Positions 1 to 13,116 of a stretch of DNA of 30,728 bases are shown here, piece by piece (the first letter of the stretch is position 1; every line of letters starts with the position of its first letter). The position numbers were made by a program, and so were the translations under genes. The stretch is from Smittium culicis. Lineage: Eukaryota > Kickxellomycota > Harpellomycetes > Harpellales > Legeriomycetaceae. The stretch lies in contig LSSN01002645.1 in the NCBI GenBank assembly GCA_001970855.1, forward strand, positions 1 through 30,728, read 5' to 3'. Below the pieces are notes generated by a model that saw only the letters and a program-made list of their open reading frames with translations, had not been told where the DNA came from and did not search any database.

Positions 1-1005
1 AAAAAATGAGCTTATACGGTGCTAAACATAATAAAACAATTAGCTACAAGACTATATCTGCACCAATGGCATGTTTTATTGTTTTTAATGCTCAAAATCA
101 TTCACGAGCACAAATGATATATTAATTTCTTATTAAAGAACTATGTCTATTAGTTATTATTTTGTGATACTAAATAATTTTTCACTATTTTACATAGAGT
201 TTGAAGGAAATCGTTTTTATATTTTAAAACTCTGGAATTTAAATGGCATCATATAATTGTTTTTATTCTATATATATAATTGATGTTTTAATGAATTGAA
301 TTTAATAATATATGTATCCTGAGACTTAATATGGGATTTCAGGTTACCCAATAAACCTATTTAACTCTCGGTCATTATTTATTATATTTACCTCTTAGTC
401 AATAGTGAACGATTTTTTAAAAAAAATAAAAGATAGAACTGCAAATTTTTTTACCGTGTATAATTCATATTAAATCTATAGCTAGCTTTAGTTATAATCA
501 AGCTTTCTTACAAGAATTTCTTTGAACAACGGATCTTTTTTTACATCTAATTCCATTTACTAATTCGGTTTGAATGAATTTATTGGCTGAGTTGAGAAAA
601 TTATTTGATAGCGTTTTCTAATAGACTTGGGAAATAAAAATATAGCTATGGAGTATTAAAATTTTTATAGAAAAAAATCCGTTCCTCAAAGGATCTAACA
701 TTTATATATTTCAATGTCATAATTATAAATCAGAATTTATTTATTGAATATTATACATACGACACTATTTTTAAGCTTATAAAATTTAAAAAGCTGAGTC
801 ACTTTCAATTATTATAATAAAAACAATATTTCGGGCGTATATGAAAATGGCCAGCGAGGTCTATATATTATTTTTTTTAATTTCATAAAAAGAAGTTAAA
901 TTCGTTTATTCAAGCGTATCATCTTATTATCAAAAAATTTCGATTTTATTGAAATGTTTTTTTATTTCTTGTTTGAAAGTTTTAAATTTTCTTTCTAATC
1001 CTTAA
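1..1005. other. AT-rich gene-free stretch
   Basis: No reading frame of convincing length or protein-like composition is visible on either strand. The sequence is dominated by A and T runs. I see no tRNA, rRNA or repeat that I can support here. Confidence 0.6.
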
Positions 1006-1187
1006 CTGTGCAACGATCTTTTAGATAACATATTTTATGTTTCATTTATGATTTAAATCAAAGTTTATTATTTGATGTTATTTTACAATATATCAGTATT
1101 TCTTAAGAACTAAGAGCTAAAGTATTTTAATTGAACACAGCTGGTCATATTTGGTACATTAAAAATACTCTACCGCTCGTGAAAGTG
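1006..1187 (-). mobile_element. TTAA-flanked miniature element, copy A
   Basis: This is the first of five related copies of a roughly 180-190 bp non-coding element. Read on the minus strand it opens with CACTTTCACGAGCGGTAG, which matches the start of the best copy at 8721 (CCCTTTCACGGGCGGTAG). The middle carries a CAAATAATAAA block also present in other copies. The far end abuts TTAA at 1002-1005; the near end abuts TATA at 1188-1191, probably a decayed TTAA. A TTAA target and a CCCT-like terminus are the hallmarks of piggyBac-type elements, so a non-autonomous piggyBac-like MITE is my inference. No coding capacity is present. Confidence 0.6.
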
Positions 1188-2798
1188 TATAGGCGCGTTC
1201 TAATATGCTTTATTTACAAAATTTTAATTGTTTAATGAATTTTTTTTCAAGGATCTATTAGAGAAAAAATATGCTTATGTTAGGTTTGCTTTTATTTTTT
1301 TGAATCATTTTATACTTTTTACTAAAATGATTATAAACTTATTCTAATTCATAAATTAAATATTATTGACAAAAAATTTCCCAACTTTCTTATTAAATAT
1401 CTTATAAACTGATGTTTTCAAAAGTAATATAAGACTTTTTTGACGAAAAATGATTATTTATTTTTCTTAGAGGTATAAAAAATAATTTTCAATTTCAATA
1501 TAATTAGAGAATTTTATAAATTTCTTTCTTTTGAACTAATATTTAATGCGCTTTACTAAAATTATTGCTTTACTTGTTGATAAATACAATAATTTTATTT
1601 TAAAATTTTATTAAATTATTTAATTATTACTTTTCTAGATTCCTCTGACTAAATAAAAAGCATTTATTTTCTCATTAGAAGTAGATTGTCTCGAAAATGC
1701 AGTCCTTATTAATATAATTATGGTGAATTTAAAGTAATATAACATCATCCTTATTTTGATTAAGTATTTAAAGTATAAGAGCTAATATTTAGAAAGATTT
1801 TTGATTGTTGAAAAAGAATTTTTTAAAAAAAATTCAAAGTAGTATATTCAAAATTTTGGACTGTTATAAGTATTTAAAAAAAGTTTCAAAATTTAATTAT
1901 AAGAGATGTAGGTTTTTATGCTCTTCATTCTTTGTAAATTTTGAAACTTATTTAGTTATTAACTTATAATGCTAATTTTTAAACTAAAAAAAATACAAGC
2001 TGTTTAATAAAAATATTATTAGGTAAAGCGTCATACGCGTGTTAGGCTGTAATTTATAAACTAAAAAGGCTTACTTTGAATCCATTTCGATTCTGATTAA
2101 ATTTTAATATTCAATCTTTAATTTCACTGTAACCATAAGTGATTTTTTATTGTGTATGTAATTAATATTGATTTTATTTTACAATTGGTATAAATTATAT
2201 TTGAACCTAATTTAATGTTATGTGGTTAAATCTATTGTTAATTTTTTTTTTTTGAATAATAATAAAATATAAAGTAGATAGTAAATAGTAAATAAAATTA
2301 GAAGAGATTAATTTACTTTTTGTTTCAATTTATTTCTTTTTATTTTTTTTCTTTTGAGTAGTACATTCTTCTCGGTTTGATTAAAAAATTTTACATTCAG
2401 TGACACAAGTTTTTTTTAATGACATTAATTATTATTTTCTATACTTCAAATAAATTTTACCAATTAAAAAGAAATAACTTATAAAAAATTTTTTATGACG
2501 GCCTTTTTAGCAGATAATATTATTTGACAAAAAATTTTATCTCAATTTAAATAAATTTATAATTTTTTTTGTAATATCTCAGTATTAAAATTTAAAATTC
2601 TACAAACATACACTAGTATACAACTTTACTAGAATTTATTTTTCTTTATTTATGTTGATACACTCTCTCTAAATTTAATTTCAGCTTCTAGATAAAATTA
2701 AATGTTTATACTAATAACATGTCGCAGAGCTAAGCTCTTACTATTTTTAATCAAAACTTAATCGAGCTTTCCTATTTCGATCTAACTTAGTTTTTTTT

Positions 2799-2836
2799 CT
2801 TTATACAAAGGAAATATAAAACTTCTTTGTATAAAG
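2799..2836. repeat. 12-bp perfect inverted repeat (hairpin)
   Basis: CTTTATACAAAG at 2799-2810 is the exact reverse complement of CTTTGTATAAAG at 2825-2836, with a 14-base spacer, and both arms sit inside T-rich flanks. No function is evident. At this AT content short palindromes arise often, but 12 of 12 paired bases including four G:C pairs is better than the background. Confidence 0.5.
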
Positions 2837-4760
2837 ACTTTTTTTGTGAGTTAGTTGTAGAATAGGAGAATCAATTCTAATGCCTTATTATTCAGCTATT
2901 ACTATCACTCATATTACATTATCATTTCTCTTTACATTTAATTATTAACCTATACACCAAACTGCTATTATTACTACCATAAAAGAAATCACCGATTCTT
3001 TATACTCTGAAACATTAATATGGGAAAACTTATCCTTGATAAGCTTTAATTAATTTTCAGTATAAAAGTAATCAATTTTTGCTAAAATTTAAGAAAAATG
3101 AGGTTTTTTTATAAATAATAAAATTTGAAAAAAAATATACTCCCCAAAAATATTATTAATAAAGCTATCAAAAAACTTAAAACATATAACATTTGCCTTA
3201 ACAGCTTGGATTGAAAAACCACGGCTACAAATAAATAAAATGCTTATTTTTAGTTGCTTATATCTTGAAAATTATCCTAATTAGTCTTAATTTTATATTC
3301 TACGATTTAATAGAGCTTTTATATAATAATAAAAAATAGAAATGAGACTTGAAAAAATTACACCTGTGATAGCTTAATAGATTTTATTATGAAAAGTATG
3401 TAATTTTTTTTTGTTGGTAATTTTAAATTTTTAATTAAAGTCTGTTTTTTATAAAAAATATAATTATAAATTTTTTTGTTGTCATACTTTTTTCAGATAA
3501 ATTTTGTACGAGATCATATAATTAAAATGTGTTTGTAAATTTACTAAAACTTAAAATGAATTTTATAAGGAATTTTAATTAAAATAGTAAAACAGGTAAG
3601 GTAATGAAGTATTATATTATGTAATATTATAGAATTTTCTTTCATAAAGAGAAAATAGCCTTGGAATATAATTAACATTTTTTTTTACTAATCAATATGA
3701 ATTGATATAGTTTTAAATTTAATTAGTATAATAAAAAATTGATTGAATTTTGTTATATTTATTGAGACTGAAAATTATTATTATAGATATATGATCACTT
3801 TTTCTTATTTATATTATCATCTTAAAAACTTTTATTACTATGCTAGTAGTTGCATAATATTATTTCGTTATGGCATAATGTATCATTGTCCCATTTAAAT
3901 TGTATTAGCTCATTTTATTGTTTCAAAAGCTTGTTTAGAATGCTACTAGCAATTAACAATGTTATTATTTATATTTTACATATAATTATTATTTCAAAAC
4001 TAAAAAATTTTATCTGCACAATTCCTTTTGATTATAAACCGAACTTTTCTTTAATTTACTTTCATTTAAAATTATTAAAATGTATTTAATTTTTATTTTG
4101 AAGCAAATAGTTCATCAAATCATAGTTTAATATATTATATTTAATCCCTGGTTTTTATATATAACTTTATGATGTGAAAACTAGCTTCAATTTTTTTAAA
4201 TATTAAAAAAAAAACTTTTTCTAAATTTAACAAATTCCTTTAAAGATAATTTTTTGTTTTTTGAAAGTTTTATTAATCCTATTTATCATTCTATCGATAA
4301 TAACCATCATATTCACAAATAAAAGAAACCTATTTTCTTAAAAAATAAAAATATGTCATATTTAAGTGTAAAAATTAAAGATTAAAAATAGTATTTTTTA
4401 AATAAATATCATGAATAATTAAAACTAAAATTTAATTTAATATTATATTGTATATATTTCTGAATATAAAAGATTTTAATTGAACACTTATAAGTCAAAA
4501 AAAAAAAATATATTCATTAATTTTTATGTGTGTTCATAAATGCATAAAATTTTATGTTATATATTTAAAATTCATAAAACATAAAAAATTTTGGTGAAAA
4601 AATATTATTAATAATTGGATATCTTATCAAATTGAGACTTCTCGAAAATATTATCAATTTGAGTTTTAAATATTATAAAACTCGTATAGTATGAAAGGTT
4701 TTTTATTATGCTATTAAAAAATTAAATCAATAATTGATGAATATATAAATTAGCTATATA

Positions 4761-4785
4761 ATTAAATTAAATTAAATTAAATTTT
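4761..4785. repeat. ATTAA pentanucleotide tandem repeat
   Basis: About five consecutive copies of the 5-base unit ATTAA. It is a simple microsatellite in AT-rich DNA. Confidence 0.7.
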
Positions 4786-7700
4786 TGATTAGATTTTGAA
4801 AGTTAAAATTCAAGTTTGATAATAATAATAGCTAATTTTAAGCTTTTTTTTGAAAATTTTTTGAAATTTTTTAAGGATTAATTTAAAATTGTGAGAAATA
4901 TCCAAAAAGAAAAAATTTATTATCCAAATTAAGAGTTTAAAGTTATGAATTAATTATATATTATAAAAAAATTATAGTCACTATGAATAAATTTATAGTT
5001 TCAAGCTTTATCTCTTATATGATAAAATCAAAGCAAATAACATTCGAATCATTATTTATTAATTTTTAAACTATAACTTTTTGGGCACAATTTATTTAAA
5101 TTCCAATCTTTTAATAATACGTGTAATCTTATTATTATAAGAAAAAAACTAAAAAAATTCTACAGTAGTATTTTTTTTGAGGGTGGTACCAATGTTAGAC
5201 TATAAATTAGTCCTCAAAATTTTTTCTAATTTTGGGACATACTACATAATTATAGATTGTTAAATATTAAAAATGGGATGATTATTGCAAATTATTTAGT
5301 CTTAAAAACCTCATTTTCGATTTGAAAGTTTTCTAAAAGAACGTATGCAATATATATAAAAGCTAATTTGAATTAAATAAGATTTTTTTATAATTATCAA
5401 CTAGCTTGAAACATAGGATTTTATGCCTTGATCAGATGGTGAGAAAAATTCTGTTTAAAATGAATATTTAATTCGATTCCTAAACAACAAATAATAACTA
5501 CAGTTATATATAGATGATTGAATTCTCAGATAGAAATAAATAATCATTGACCAATAAATTTTAAATTAGAAGTTATATATTGCTATATAAAAATATAGTT
5601 ATATCTGCCTATCCTTCAAGTGAGTCATACGCATTTATATATTTATCTAATATTAAATAAATAAAATATTTTATGGAAACTATCTTGGTATTAAAATTAT
5701 CAGAAAAAAATTAGCAAAATAATAAGAATTTTATAAAAGTAGAAAATTATAAAATCCACGTTAAAAATATATAAGTATATATAAAAGCGTTATACCACAA
5801 TTAATTTTTAATCTTTCAATTTACAAAAATTATTTAAATTCTCACGGAATATCAAATGAATTACATAATTTAGGTGGTTCATCTAATACATATACTGAAA
5901 GAGAAATTTGAAGTATTCCTAAAATAAAGTATAAGCCTCTCAAAATAAAATAAAAAAAATATAGATATTCAATAATATATTTAAATTATCTAAATTTATA
6001 AATATCATAACAAAAAAATCCAGCCCAAAATCTTAATTATTTTTCCTGGTTAAAAATTATTTATTTAAACTAAATATAATTTTTATAAATATAATTATAT
6101 TTAAAGCCATCAACGAATTTAATAATTAAAATTCTAAATATAATTAAAATTTTCTTGGAAATTAAATAAACTAAATATCTAAGACAAGGCTTAAACATTT
6201 TCGTAGATAATTTACTAATTTCGCTCCTAATATTTTAATTAATTAAATCTAAAAGCTTATTAATATTATAATAATATCAGTATTAAATAAAATTCTGTAA
6301 ATTAAGCCAAAAAATATTTAAATTTTATTGAAGGATAAAAAAAATACTTTATCAATTTTAAGTTATTCTGTATTTATATAGTTTGATAGCTAAACATATA
6401 TGATCTAAACTTTATAAAATATAAATGTATCCAGTTTTTGAATAAAATTCTCTGGGTGATTGAATTTCAACCATTCATGGAAATAGCCTCGTATCAATAA
6501 AAATCAAAAATTTTAGAATTTATGAACTTCATTTTGGGTATATGTCTAGTATTATTAGCAAGGTACAACATCATAAACTAAAACAAGAATGATTAAATTG
6601 AGACTCTAGAATTAAGATTATATATTCCTGTGATCTTTATTTTCTGATAATAAACTAATTTATTTGATTTCTCAGCAAGTAAACATATTTGATTCAGAAT
6701 CTTTATATCTATTTCTTTGCAAAATTATGAATCCGCTTACTTTGATTCAATAAAAATCTTTAAAAGTTTATATTTTTAATTATATTTTATGCTATAAATA
6801 ACCTAAATTGATTTATTTTATGCTAAATATATTTATTTACGGTTTGATAAAATCTTGTATCGAAAAATTACTTATTACGCTAATTTTTTTTATCTCTCAT
6901 ATAACAAAAAATTAAATGATTATTGTACATAAGAATTTTCGCTATTCAAATAGCGATTTTTCAGATTTCTTGAAAATATTATTTATTTGTCATTATAAAT
7001 TTTATCTTTTTAGTATAAATTTTCGATTTAAAAATAGAAATAATTATAATTAATTATCATATTTAATAAATTTGAATATAGATTATCAATAAATATATAA
7101 TATATTTCAAGACCTTATAATACCTTTTATATTTCTTTTCAACAATATTTATCATACTATTTAGGTTTGTTTTTAGTTGATTTAAAAAATATATGACTTG
7201 ATTTCAAAAAAATATCATTAATTTTATTATCAAATTCCATATTATAAAAAAACAAATTAGCTTATAAAGTTCTATTATTTAATTTATTTAAATTATAATT
7301 TCTATATTTAAATATCAACATTTAGAATAATATTAAATATTATATTTATTTCCAAAACTTCGTGTTTTTAATTTTTAGTCTATTTGCTTCAGTTTTATGA
7401 ATTAACCGTCGTATTTAATCTCATTATCCTAATATTTTTACAATGTGGACACTTTAAGAGTATATTAGTAAAAAAATAATTTTAATTTTGTTAGAAAGAT
7501 TACAATTTAGTGGATTTCATAGCTCTGAATAATTTTTGTATTATTCTTTTAATTATAAATATGTATATTATAGAGCTTATGAGATTTTTAAGACACAAAA
7601 TTAATATTGATAATAATTATAGTTATAAGCATGCCATAATTCCCTTTTGATTTTTATAAATTTTGAAGCAATAGTCACGAAAAATTTAATGTTAATTCGG

Positions 7701-8194
7701 AATATAATAAATTTTGTGTTTTCAGATATTATTGCTCTTATTATATGGAAATATAATGGTATAATTATCCGACTTATAATTTTTATCGGAATTTCATTTT
7801 TAGGTGATTTTTTTATCTATTTTCATTAATAGTATTAATATTTTTAATTCACATTATAAGATATATACATACAAATTATACTTATTTAGATTTTAGATTT
7901 TCCAATAATTAAAGAGTGTATTATTTATAATACTTTGGTATAATAAATATTTAATAAAAAATATACATCAATGTAAACCTTTTAACAGTATTGTTGAAAG
8001 ATATATAATCTTATTAGTTATAAATTACATATTAACATTAAGGTATATCGAGCTGTTATACAAAGTATTTTTAATTTGTTTAATATTAAATTTGGAATTA
8101 TTATGGGTTTATTTTATATAGTAATAGTTGTTTTCTTTTCATAATTATTTTATAAATTACATATCATAACATATACATTCATGTATCATGTATC

Positions 8195-8218
8195 ATTGAT
8201 ATTGATATTGATATTGAT
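8195..8218. repeat. ATTGAT hexanucleotide microsatellite
   Basis: Four perfect tandem units of ATTGAT, directly preceded by two ATGTATC units (from about 8181). It is a short simple repeat, likely polymorphic in copy number. Confidence 0.75.
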
Positions 8219-8720
8219 ATTTATTATTTTATACAACTAAAATTTTAATAATGTATAATTTCAGAATTTTTTAACATTTTGATATAACCCAGAAAAATAC
8301 CTTGATTATGTAGAACCTAGTTATTATTTATTTGTTCTAAAAACAATTTATAGGTTCATAGTCTTTAAAAAATCGAATTTATAGCTATTCTGTGAAATTT
8401 TATTTTATGTTCATTTTTTTAGTGACCTAATTTATTATTAGATAAAATTAGCGGCAAATAAATGTTAGTTTATACATAATAAAAATATTAAAAAAAGAGC
8501 GAAGAATTATTTGGATCAACCACCCTCCCTTTCCACGCATCTTTTCTAGAAAATTCATACTCAGTAAGAATTGGTTCAAGGGAGCTGGTAAATCGTTTAT
8601 TTATTTATTGGTATAATCGATTTTTCAGATCGAATTAAATCCAAAATTTCCTATTTATTAACAACTTTTGTATTTGTTTTTTGGTTTGAAAAAAACAATG
8701 TTTATATGAGCTTGAATTAA

Positions 8721-8909
8721 CCCTTTCACGGGCGGTAGACTGTTTTTGAGTTACTAAATATAGCCAATAGCTTTCATATAATATACTTTAGTTCTGAAAT
8801 TCGTTAACATACTGGTTAATTGCGATTTAGCAGCAAATAATAAATATAATTATAGATTACAAACGAATCAATAAATTGATTTTTTCAAAGAGTGCTGGAC
8901 GGAAAAGAG
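8721..8909 (+). mobile_element. TTAA-flanked miniature element, copy B (best preserved)
   Basis: 189 bp bounded by TTAA on both sides (8717-8720 and 8910-8913). It starts CCCTTTCACGGGCGGTAGAC and ends GTGCTGGACGGAAAAGAG. Read inward from the far end the complement is CTCTTTTCCGTCCAGCA, an imperfect match to the start, so short degenerate terminal inverted repeats are likely. An internal AGCAAATAATAAATATA block and an AACGAATCAATAAA block recur in other copies. TTAA duplication with a CCCT terminus fits a piggyBac-like non-autonomous element (family inference). It is non-coding, and no source transposase is in the window. Confidence 0.7.
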
Positions 8910-9340
8910 TTAAGTTACGGAATTAAACATGGCTTGTTAGTTTTGGTTAGTTAAAAACTTTCCACGATAGTCAAAAGGAATTAGAAAAAATTTCTTATGA
9001 AAATTAATTAGAGCTTATTAAAAAAGTGGTTTATATCATAGCCTTTGATATTTTTAAATTTTAATATTAAATTACTAAACCAATGAGAAATAATAGTCTA
9101 GATATATAAGAAGATGTAGAACCTTTCAATAAATCAGCGATGAGTTACTCTAAAATAAATAATAATCAGAGAAATAGGGCAAATATTAGCGTGGTGTGGA
9201 AATTTTGCTAAAGGTGGTATGAGTCGTTATTTTATTTTATGTTTTCACATGAGATTTGTAGAAAAGGGGATTATTTGCATTAGCCTCAAATAATTACCTG
9301 ATATATGGGTCATCATTTGTAAACTTTTAAATCTCTGAAC

Positions 9341-9907
9341 TCAAAGGCTCTGCTTCTTCTGCTCAACTACCGTATATTCAATGATTTGAAAATAGCGCAC
9401 ATTAGAAAGCATCACTGACATAATTAATGACGAGCCTAAAATTATTGCGTCAAGTACGTATAGGGTAAATATGTAATCTTCCATTAAGATGTTGTCTTTC
9501 CGGCTTAGATACGTTACCCAAATTATTACTTTAGCAATAGATACGCCTAAAGAAGAAACAAAAATACACATTAAGAAGGAAAAAACATATTCCTCATAAA
9601 TTGACTTATGGATAGGCTTTCCTAAATTAATACACCTGCATGGTCTAGAAAAAGTATACTTAATATAGGAGTAATTGACTTTTGCCCACAATCCAAAAGA
9701 TAAAATCCCAAAAAGGGAACTTCTTATATTTAGTATATCTAAGTAATGAGAGATGAAGGTTGCTGCATAAAATTGGTGATTTACCATAAATAAAACTTTG
9801 AAGATTATTTCTGAATTGCATCTTAGTGAATGCATCATAGATAATTTATCTATATAGTGATCTTCATTCTTATCTGGATATTCGGCGAGCTTCATTTTGT
9901 AAGTCAT
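9341..9907 (-). CDS. hypothetical multi-pass membrane protein, 188 aa
   Basis: This is the only uninterrupted, protein-like frame outside the gypsy element. I do not recognise the family. The first 30 residues are polar and charged. Four hydrophobic stretches follow at about residues 34-56, 62-78, 107-133 and 145-168, separated by a basic, Cys-bearing loop (SRPCRC, residues 87-92) and ending in a charged tail (EQKKQSL). That suggests an integral membrane protein with three or four spans. The start is chosen because the ATG at 9905-9907 is the first Met in the frame and has A at -3 in the context CCAAAATG; an in-frame TAA lies upstream. It ends at TGA, and an AATAA-rich stretch about 100 bases past the stop could serve polyadenylation. 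Its composition is mixed and less skewed than the chance frames of the deserts. It could be a single-exon gene, one exon of a larger gene, or a chance survivor. Confidence 0.5.
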   Translation of the reverse strand: MTYKMKLAEYPDKNEDHYIDKLSMMHSLRCNSEIIFKVLFMVNHQFYAATFISHYLDILNIRSSLFGILSFGLWAKVNYSYIKYTFSRPCRCINLGKPIHKSIYEEYVFSFLMCIFVSSLGVSIAKVIIWVTYLSRKDNILMEDYIFTLYVLDAIILGSSLIMSVMLSNVRYFQIIEYTVVEQKKQSL

Positions 9908-9959
9908 TTTGGAGTTATTTGTGAGTTTTTGAACATTCAGGGATGATATTAAGAATTAT

Positions 9960-11035
9960 AAAAATAAAAGTCTATTGTAGTTAATTATTTATGTAGATGT
10001 TGCTGTTGCTGTTATATATATTATACTTTAGTGGGTATAGTTCCAATTATGCGCCAATGTACTTTTGCAGTGGTCGAGTAACGGGGTTTCTGGATCCGTT
10101 TTAGTTTGCTTACGGTTAATCTTGAATCAGTAATGGTCAATTCGCAATCGAATTAACAAATTGTTTAAAATATTTCACGCAGGAATGAAGATAGTTTAAA
10201 ATATTGACTCTTAATCTCAAAAATAATTAAAACAGGTTTATTAATTGCACGACTTTTGGATAGCAATATAATAATAATGGTGCGAAGACTGCCAAAAAAA
10301 GTTGCTTGCAGTTTTTAGTAGTTCTTAAGAACTATAACTAATTGATGTTAATTACTAAGTAAAATGTTATAAGAATAATGTATATTAACACAAAATGTTA
10401 TTAAGATAATCTAGGATTACTAAAGGCTTGGACTCGAATATTTATATATTAAAATATCTCACAAAGAGACAAACATTAAAATTTATAAAAAATAGGACTA
10501 AATATGCTTATCATGAGCGTAATGTGACTACATTACACTATACAATTACATTCGACACAATAGTAGCCAAATGAGCGCTAATTTATCTATAGAAAAATCT
10601 CGTTAAATTTCTATAACAATTAGTTACCTTTTTTTTTTTTTTCAAACCTTCTCCTCATCTGAATTTATACCTGACAATCTATTGAATTATTTTTTCATGA
10701 ATTTAAATGTTAATGTGAAGCATAATTGAAGTGACTAAACAAAAATGATTTGTCTGCATATTTGAAAGGGGAGCAATCTTTTGTTCAATAACTATTTCTT
10801 ATATCCTGAGAATTATTTAAAAACATAACGCATTTAGCCATAAAGAGTCGCAGTTTATTAAATTACATAATTTATAATTACCCAAACATAATAAATATTT
10901 TAATTAGCAAATAATATTTTATAACTGAAATAAGTAACTAGTCTAAGATAAGCCCCTATAATATTGTGGCCAATAATTATAACATACATATAATATTTAG
11001 CCCAATAGTTATAAACAGTTAAAAAATGCATTCTT
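9960..11035. other. intergenic, no gene seen
   Basis: Moderately AT-rich DNA upstream of the 188-codon frame. It includes a short GTTGCT repeat near 10000 and a T-run near 10630. I could not identify any exon, RNA or transposon end here. Confidence 0.5.
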
Positions 11036-11041
11036 TGTTAG

Positions 11042-11236
11042 GCTTATCCAGCTCAACGCACTTTAATTCAGTGAATTCAGTGAATTCGATGATTCGTTTA
11101 TGGTTTATTTAGTATATTTATTATTTGCTGTATATCTTCAATAAGCCAATAATTATTGGAAACTCGAGGTTATGCCTTTATAATTGAACTTAGTTGGCTA
11201 AATTTTATAGATTGAAAGTAGTCTACCACGTGTTAT
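11042..11236 (-). mobile_element. TTAA-type miniature element, copy C
   Basis: On the minus strand this copy reads CACGTGGTAGAC near its start (complement at 11221-11232). It then contains AGCAAATAATAAATATA, identical over 17 bases or more to copy B, then AAACGAATCA, and ends near GAGCTGGATAAGC. TTAA has decayed at both ends (CTAA at one side, TATA-like at the other), so boundaries are approximate. Inside it, TTCACTGAA repeats in tandem next to the far end. It is an older, more diverged member of the same family. Confidence 0.6.
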
Positions 11237-11977
11237 ATACAATATTTATAATAATTAAATGGCTAATAAGAATTAAAATCGAGTAGATATTTTAAAAATG
11301 GTGCTATTTTCCTTCAATTACTTTGTTAAATTATCTAAGAGAAAAAGGAAAGGAATCTCTTATAGCTTTACCCTAGAATTTATAGGATTATTACTAAAAA
11401 AATATCAGACATCTAGTTGAAGTAGAAGCTCATTAATACTTCCTTTTATAATACCACAATAGAGGAGAGCGATTTTGACGCAACATACGCTTGATAAGGT
11501 TAAGTGATTCCTCATATTGGCCTTGGACTAAAGCACTATCCAGATTGAATCAAATTTCCCACCAAGATAAATTATTATTTATAGCGCTATCTATCAGTAA
11601 AGTGCCACATTTGAAAAAGCGTGACTTAAAATTTAACTTGAATTCTTGTTTATTTTGGGAAATATTATAATGTAGTTTAAAGTGTTTTAACTTTTATTTT
11701 TGTGATTATGTAGCGAACAATGGTATTTTATTCAGAGCACCATCTAGGAACCATTTCCAAAATACTAAGAGAATTCGAGAAATGATTAGCAGAAGTTAAT
11801 CTAGTATTTACATGCTGGTTACTTAGTTGCAATATTATATATTATAGCATTTAACATAGCACCTCTTCAAGATGGGTTTCATAGATCAGTATCTATAAAG
11901 AAGCAATTTTAGCCATACAATAGTATTTTATTTACAATTAATGTGCAGTATGCTATAGTTGATAATAAATACTTTAA

Positions 11978-12140
11978 TCCTATCCCGCGCGGTAGACTGT
12001 TTTTGATCTGCCAAGTCTAGCCAACTGGATTCGATAAAAATGATATAATTTCGAGATAATAAAAAGCATTGGCTTTGATGTATAATACATGCAAATAATA
12101 TATTTAATTATAAATCATAACCGAATCAATAAATTCACTT
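11978..12140 (+). mobile_element. TTAA-type miniature element, copy D, left part
   Basis: An intact TTAA at 11974-11977 is followed by TCCTATCCCGCGCGGTAGAC, aligned without gaps to the start of copy B, then AGCCAAC and GCAAATAAT blocks and CCGAATCAATAAATT, in the same order as copy B. The copy stops at 12140, exactly where the inverted-repeat element at 12142 begins, and resumes on its other side. Confidence 0.6.
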
Positions 12141-12141
12141 A

Positions 12142-12355
12142 CAGGGTTTTCCATTCTATTTTGCAAAAGCTGCCGTCTATTTTGCACAGCACGTAAACGA
12201 TTTTGCACAGAAAGTTTTCGCTTCGCGTTTCAAAAATTTTTTTCATGAAATTACGTAATTTTGCCCAAACAATTTTGCAAAATGTAATTTCAATTTTGCA
12301 CACGTCTAAAACAATTTTGCAAAAGTTGATTTTGAATTTGCAAATTTGTTTTTAG
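12142..12355 (+). repeat. left terminal inverted repeat with TTTTGCA units
   Basis: This arm contains about eight copies of ATTTTGCA or ATTTGCA (sometimes TTTTGCC), mostly spaced 15-25 bases apart, beginning with TATTTTGCAAAAGC and TATTTTGCACAGC. Repeated subterminal motifs are commonly transposase-binding sites in TIR elements; that role is inferred. Confidence 0.75.
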
Positions 12356-13116
12356 TAAGGAATTGAAGAAATAAAAGCACCAAAGTATACCTTATAAACA
12401 CTACACCCTTTCTTTTTTTATCCTTTCTCATTTTTATCCTTTCTTATATTTATTTTTTATAAAAAAAGATAAACCTTACAACAAAAAAAGTCATCTATAA
12501 AATTATAATCCATTTTCTTAAAATTACACAAGTTTTATAGTGATAAGAACAGTGCGAAAACAGTTTATCTTTATATTTAATTAAATCAAAAAATAAAATA
12601 TATCACAAATTAGTCATTAATTCCCAAAAAAAATTGGATTTCGAATTGGAAATATATTTTTTTTCAAGTTTAAATTATTTTGAATGCTTTATATTATTAT
12701 TTTTTTCTCGATCTTAACACCAGCTTAACTTCATTTAGAATAAACATAATTTTTTTTGTTATATTTTGGATTTCTTTTTCGCTTGAATTAAAGGTGCTAA
12801 ATAAATCAAGCTTAAATTACTTTTACACTCTAGTGCAATAAAATACCAATAAAATTATTAAAAGTTTATAAAAATAAAAATTATAATTCTCCATATGTTC
12901 TTTAAAGGGGTTTTAAAACTAGATAATGATTAATTTTTTATACTATTATACTTTAGGGGAGCTTATAAGTTATATATATACTATTAGAATTTTATTCTAT
13001 GGTTAAAATATTACATTAACTAGTTATATTCTTATATGAATATAGCCTTTAAAAGTTGATTTGCCAAAAACAAAAGAAGCTATTACCATTGTATTTACTA
13101 CTGAACAGCACTTTAG

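Larger units (their letters stand above)
1188..8500. other. AT-rich gene desert
   Basis: More than 7 kb without a credible gene. A line counted near 1.5 kb has about 18% GC. The short open frames here (60-79 codons, for example 3850-4089 and 7647-7829 on the plus strand) consist almost only of F, I, L, N, K and Y codons, as expected by chance at this composition. Apart from small simple repeats and one hairpin listed separately, I see nothing that I can assign. It may be heterochromatin or long-decayed transposon DNA. Confidence 0.6.

Noticed and set aside
3850..4089. 79-codon plus-strand open frame
   Set aside because: Composition is F/I/L/N/K/S-rich as expected by chance in AT-rich DNA. 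There is no domain and no neighbouring signal.
5165..5225. TTTTTTGAGG and CCTCAAAA arms as a transposon
   Set aside because: The stem is only about 10 bases, mostly A and T, and no flanking duplication was found.
7647..7829. 60-codon hydrophobic plus-strand frame
   Set aside because: Hydrophobicity follows from T-rich codons. No upstream or downstream signal supports it.
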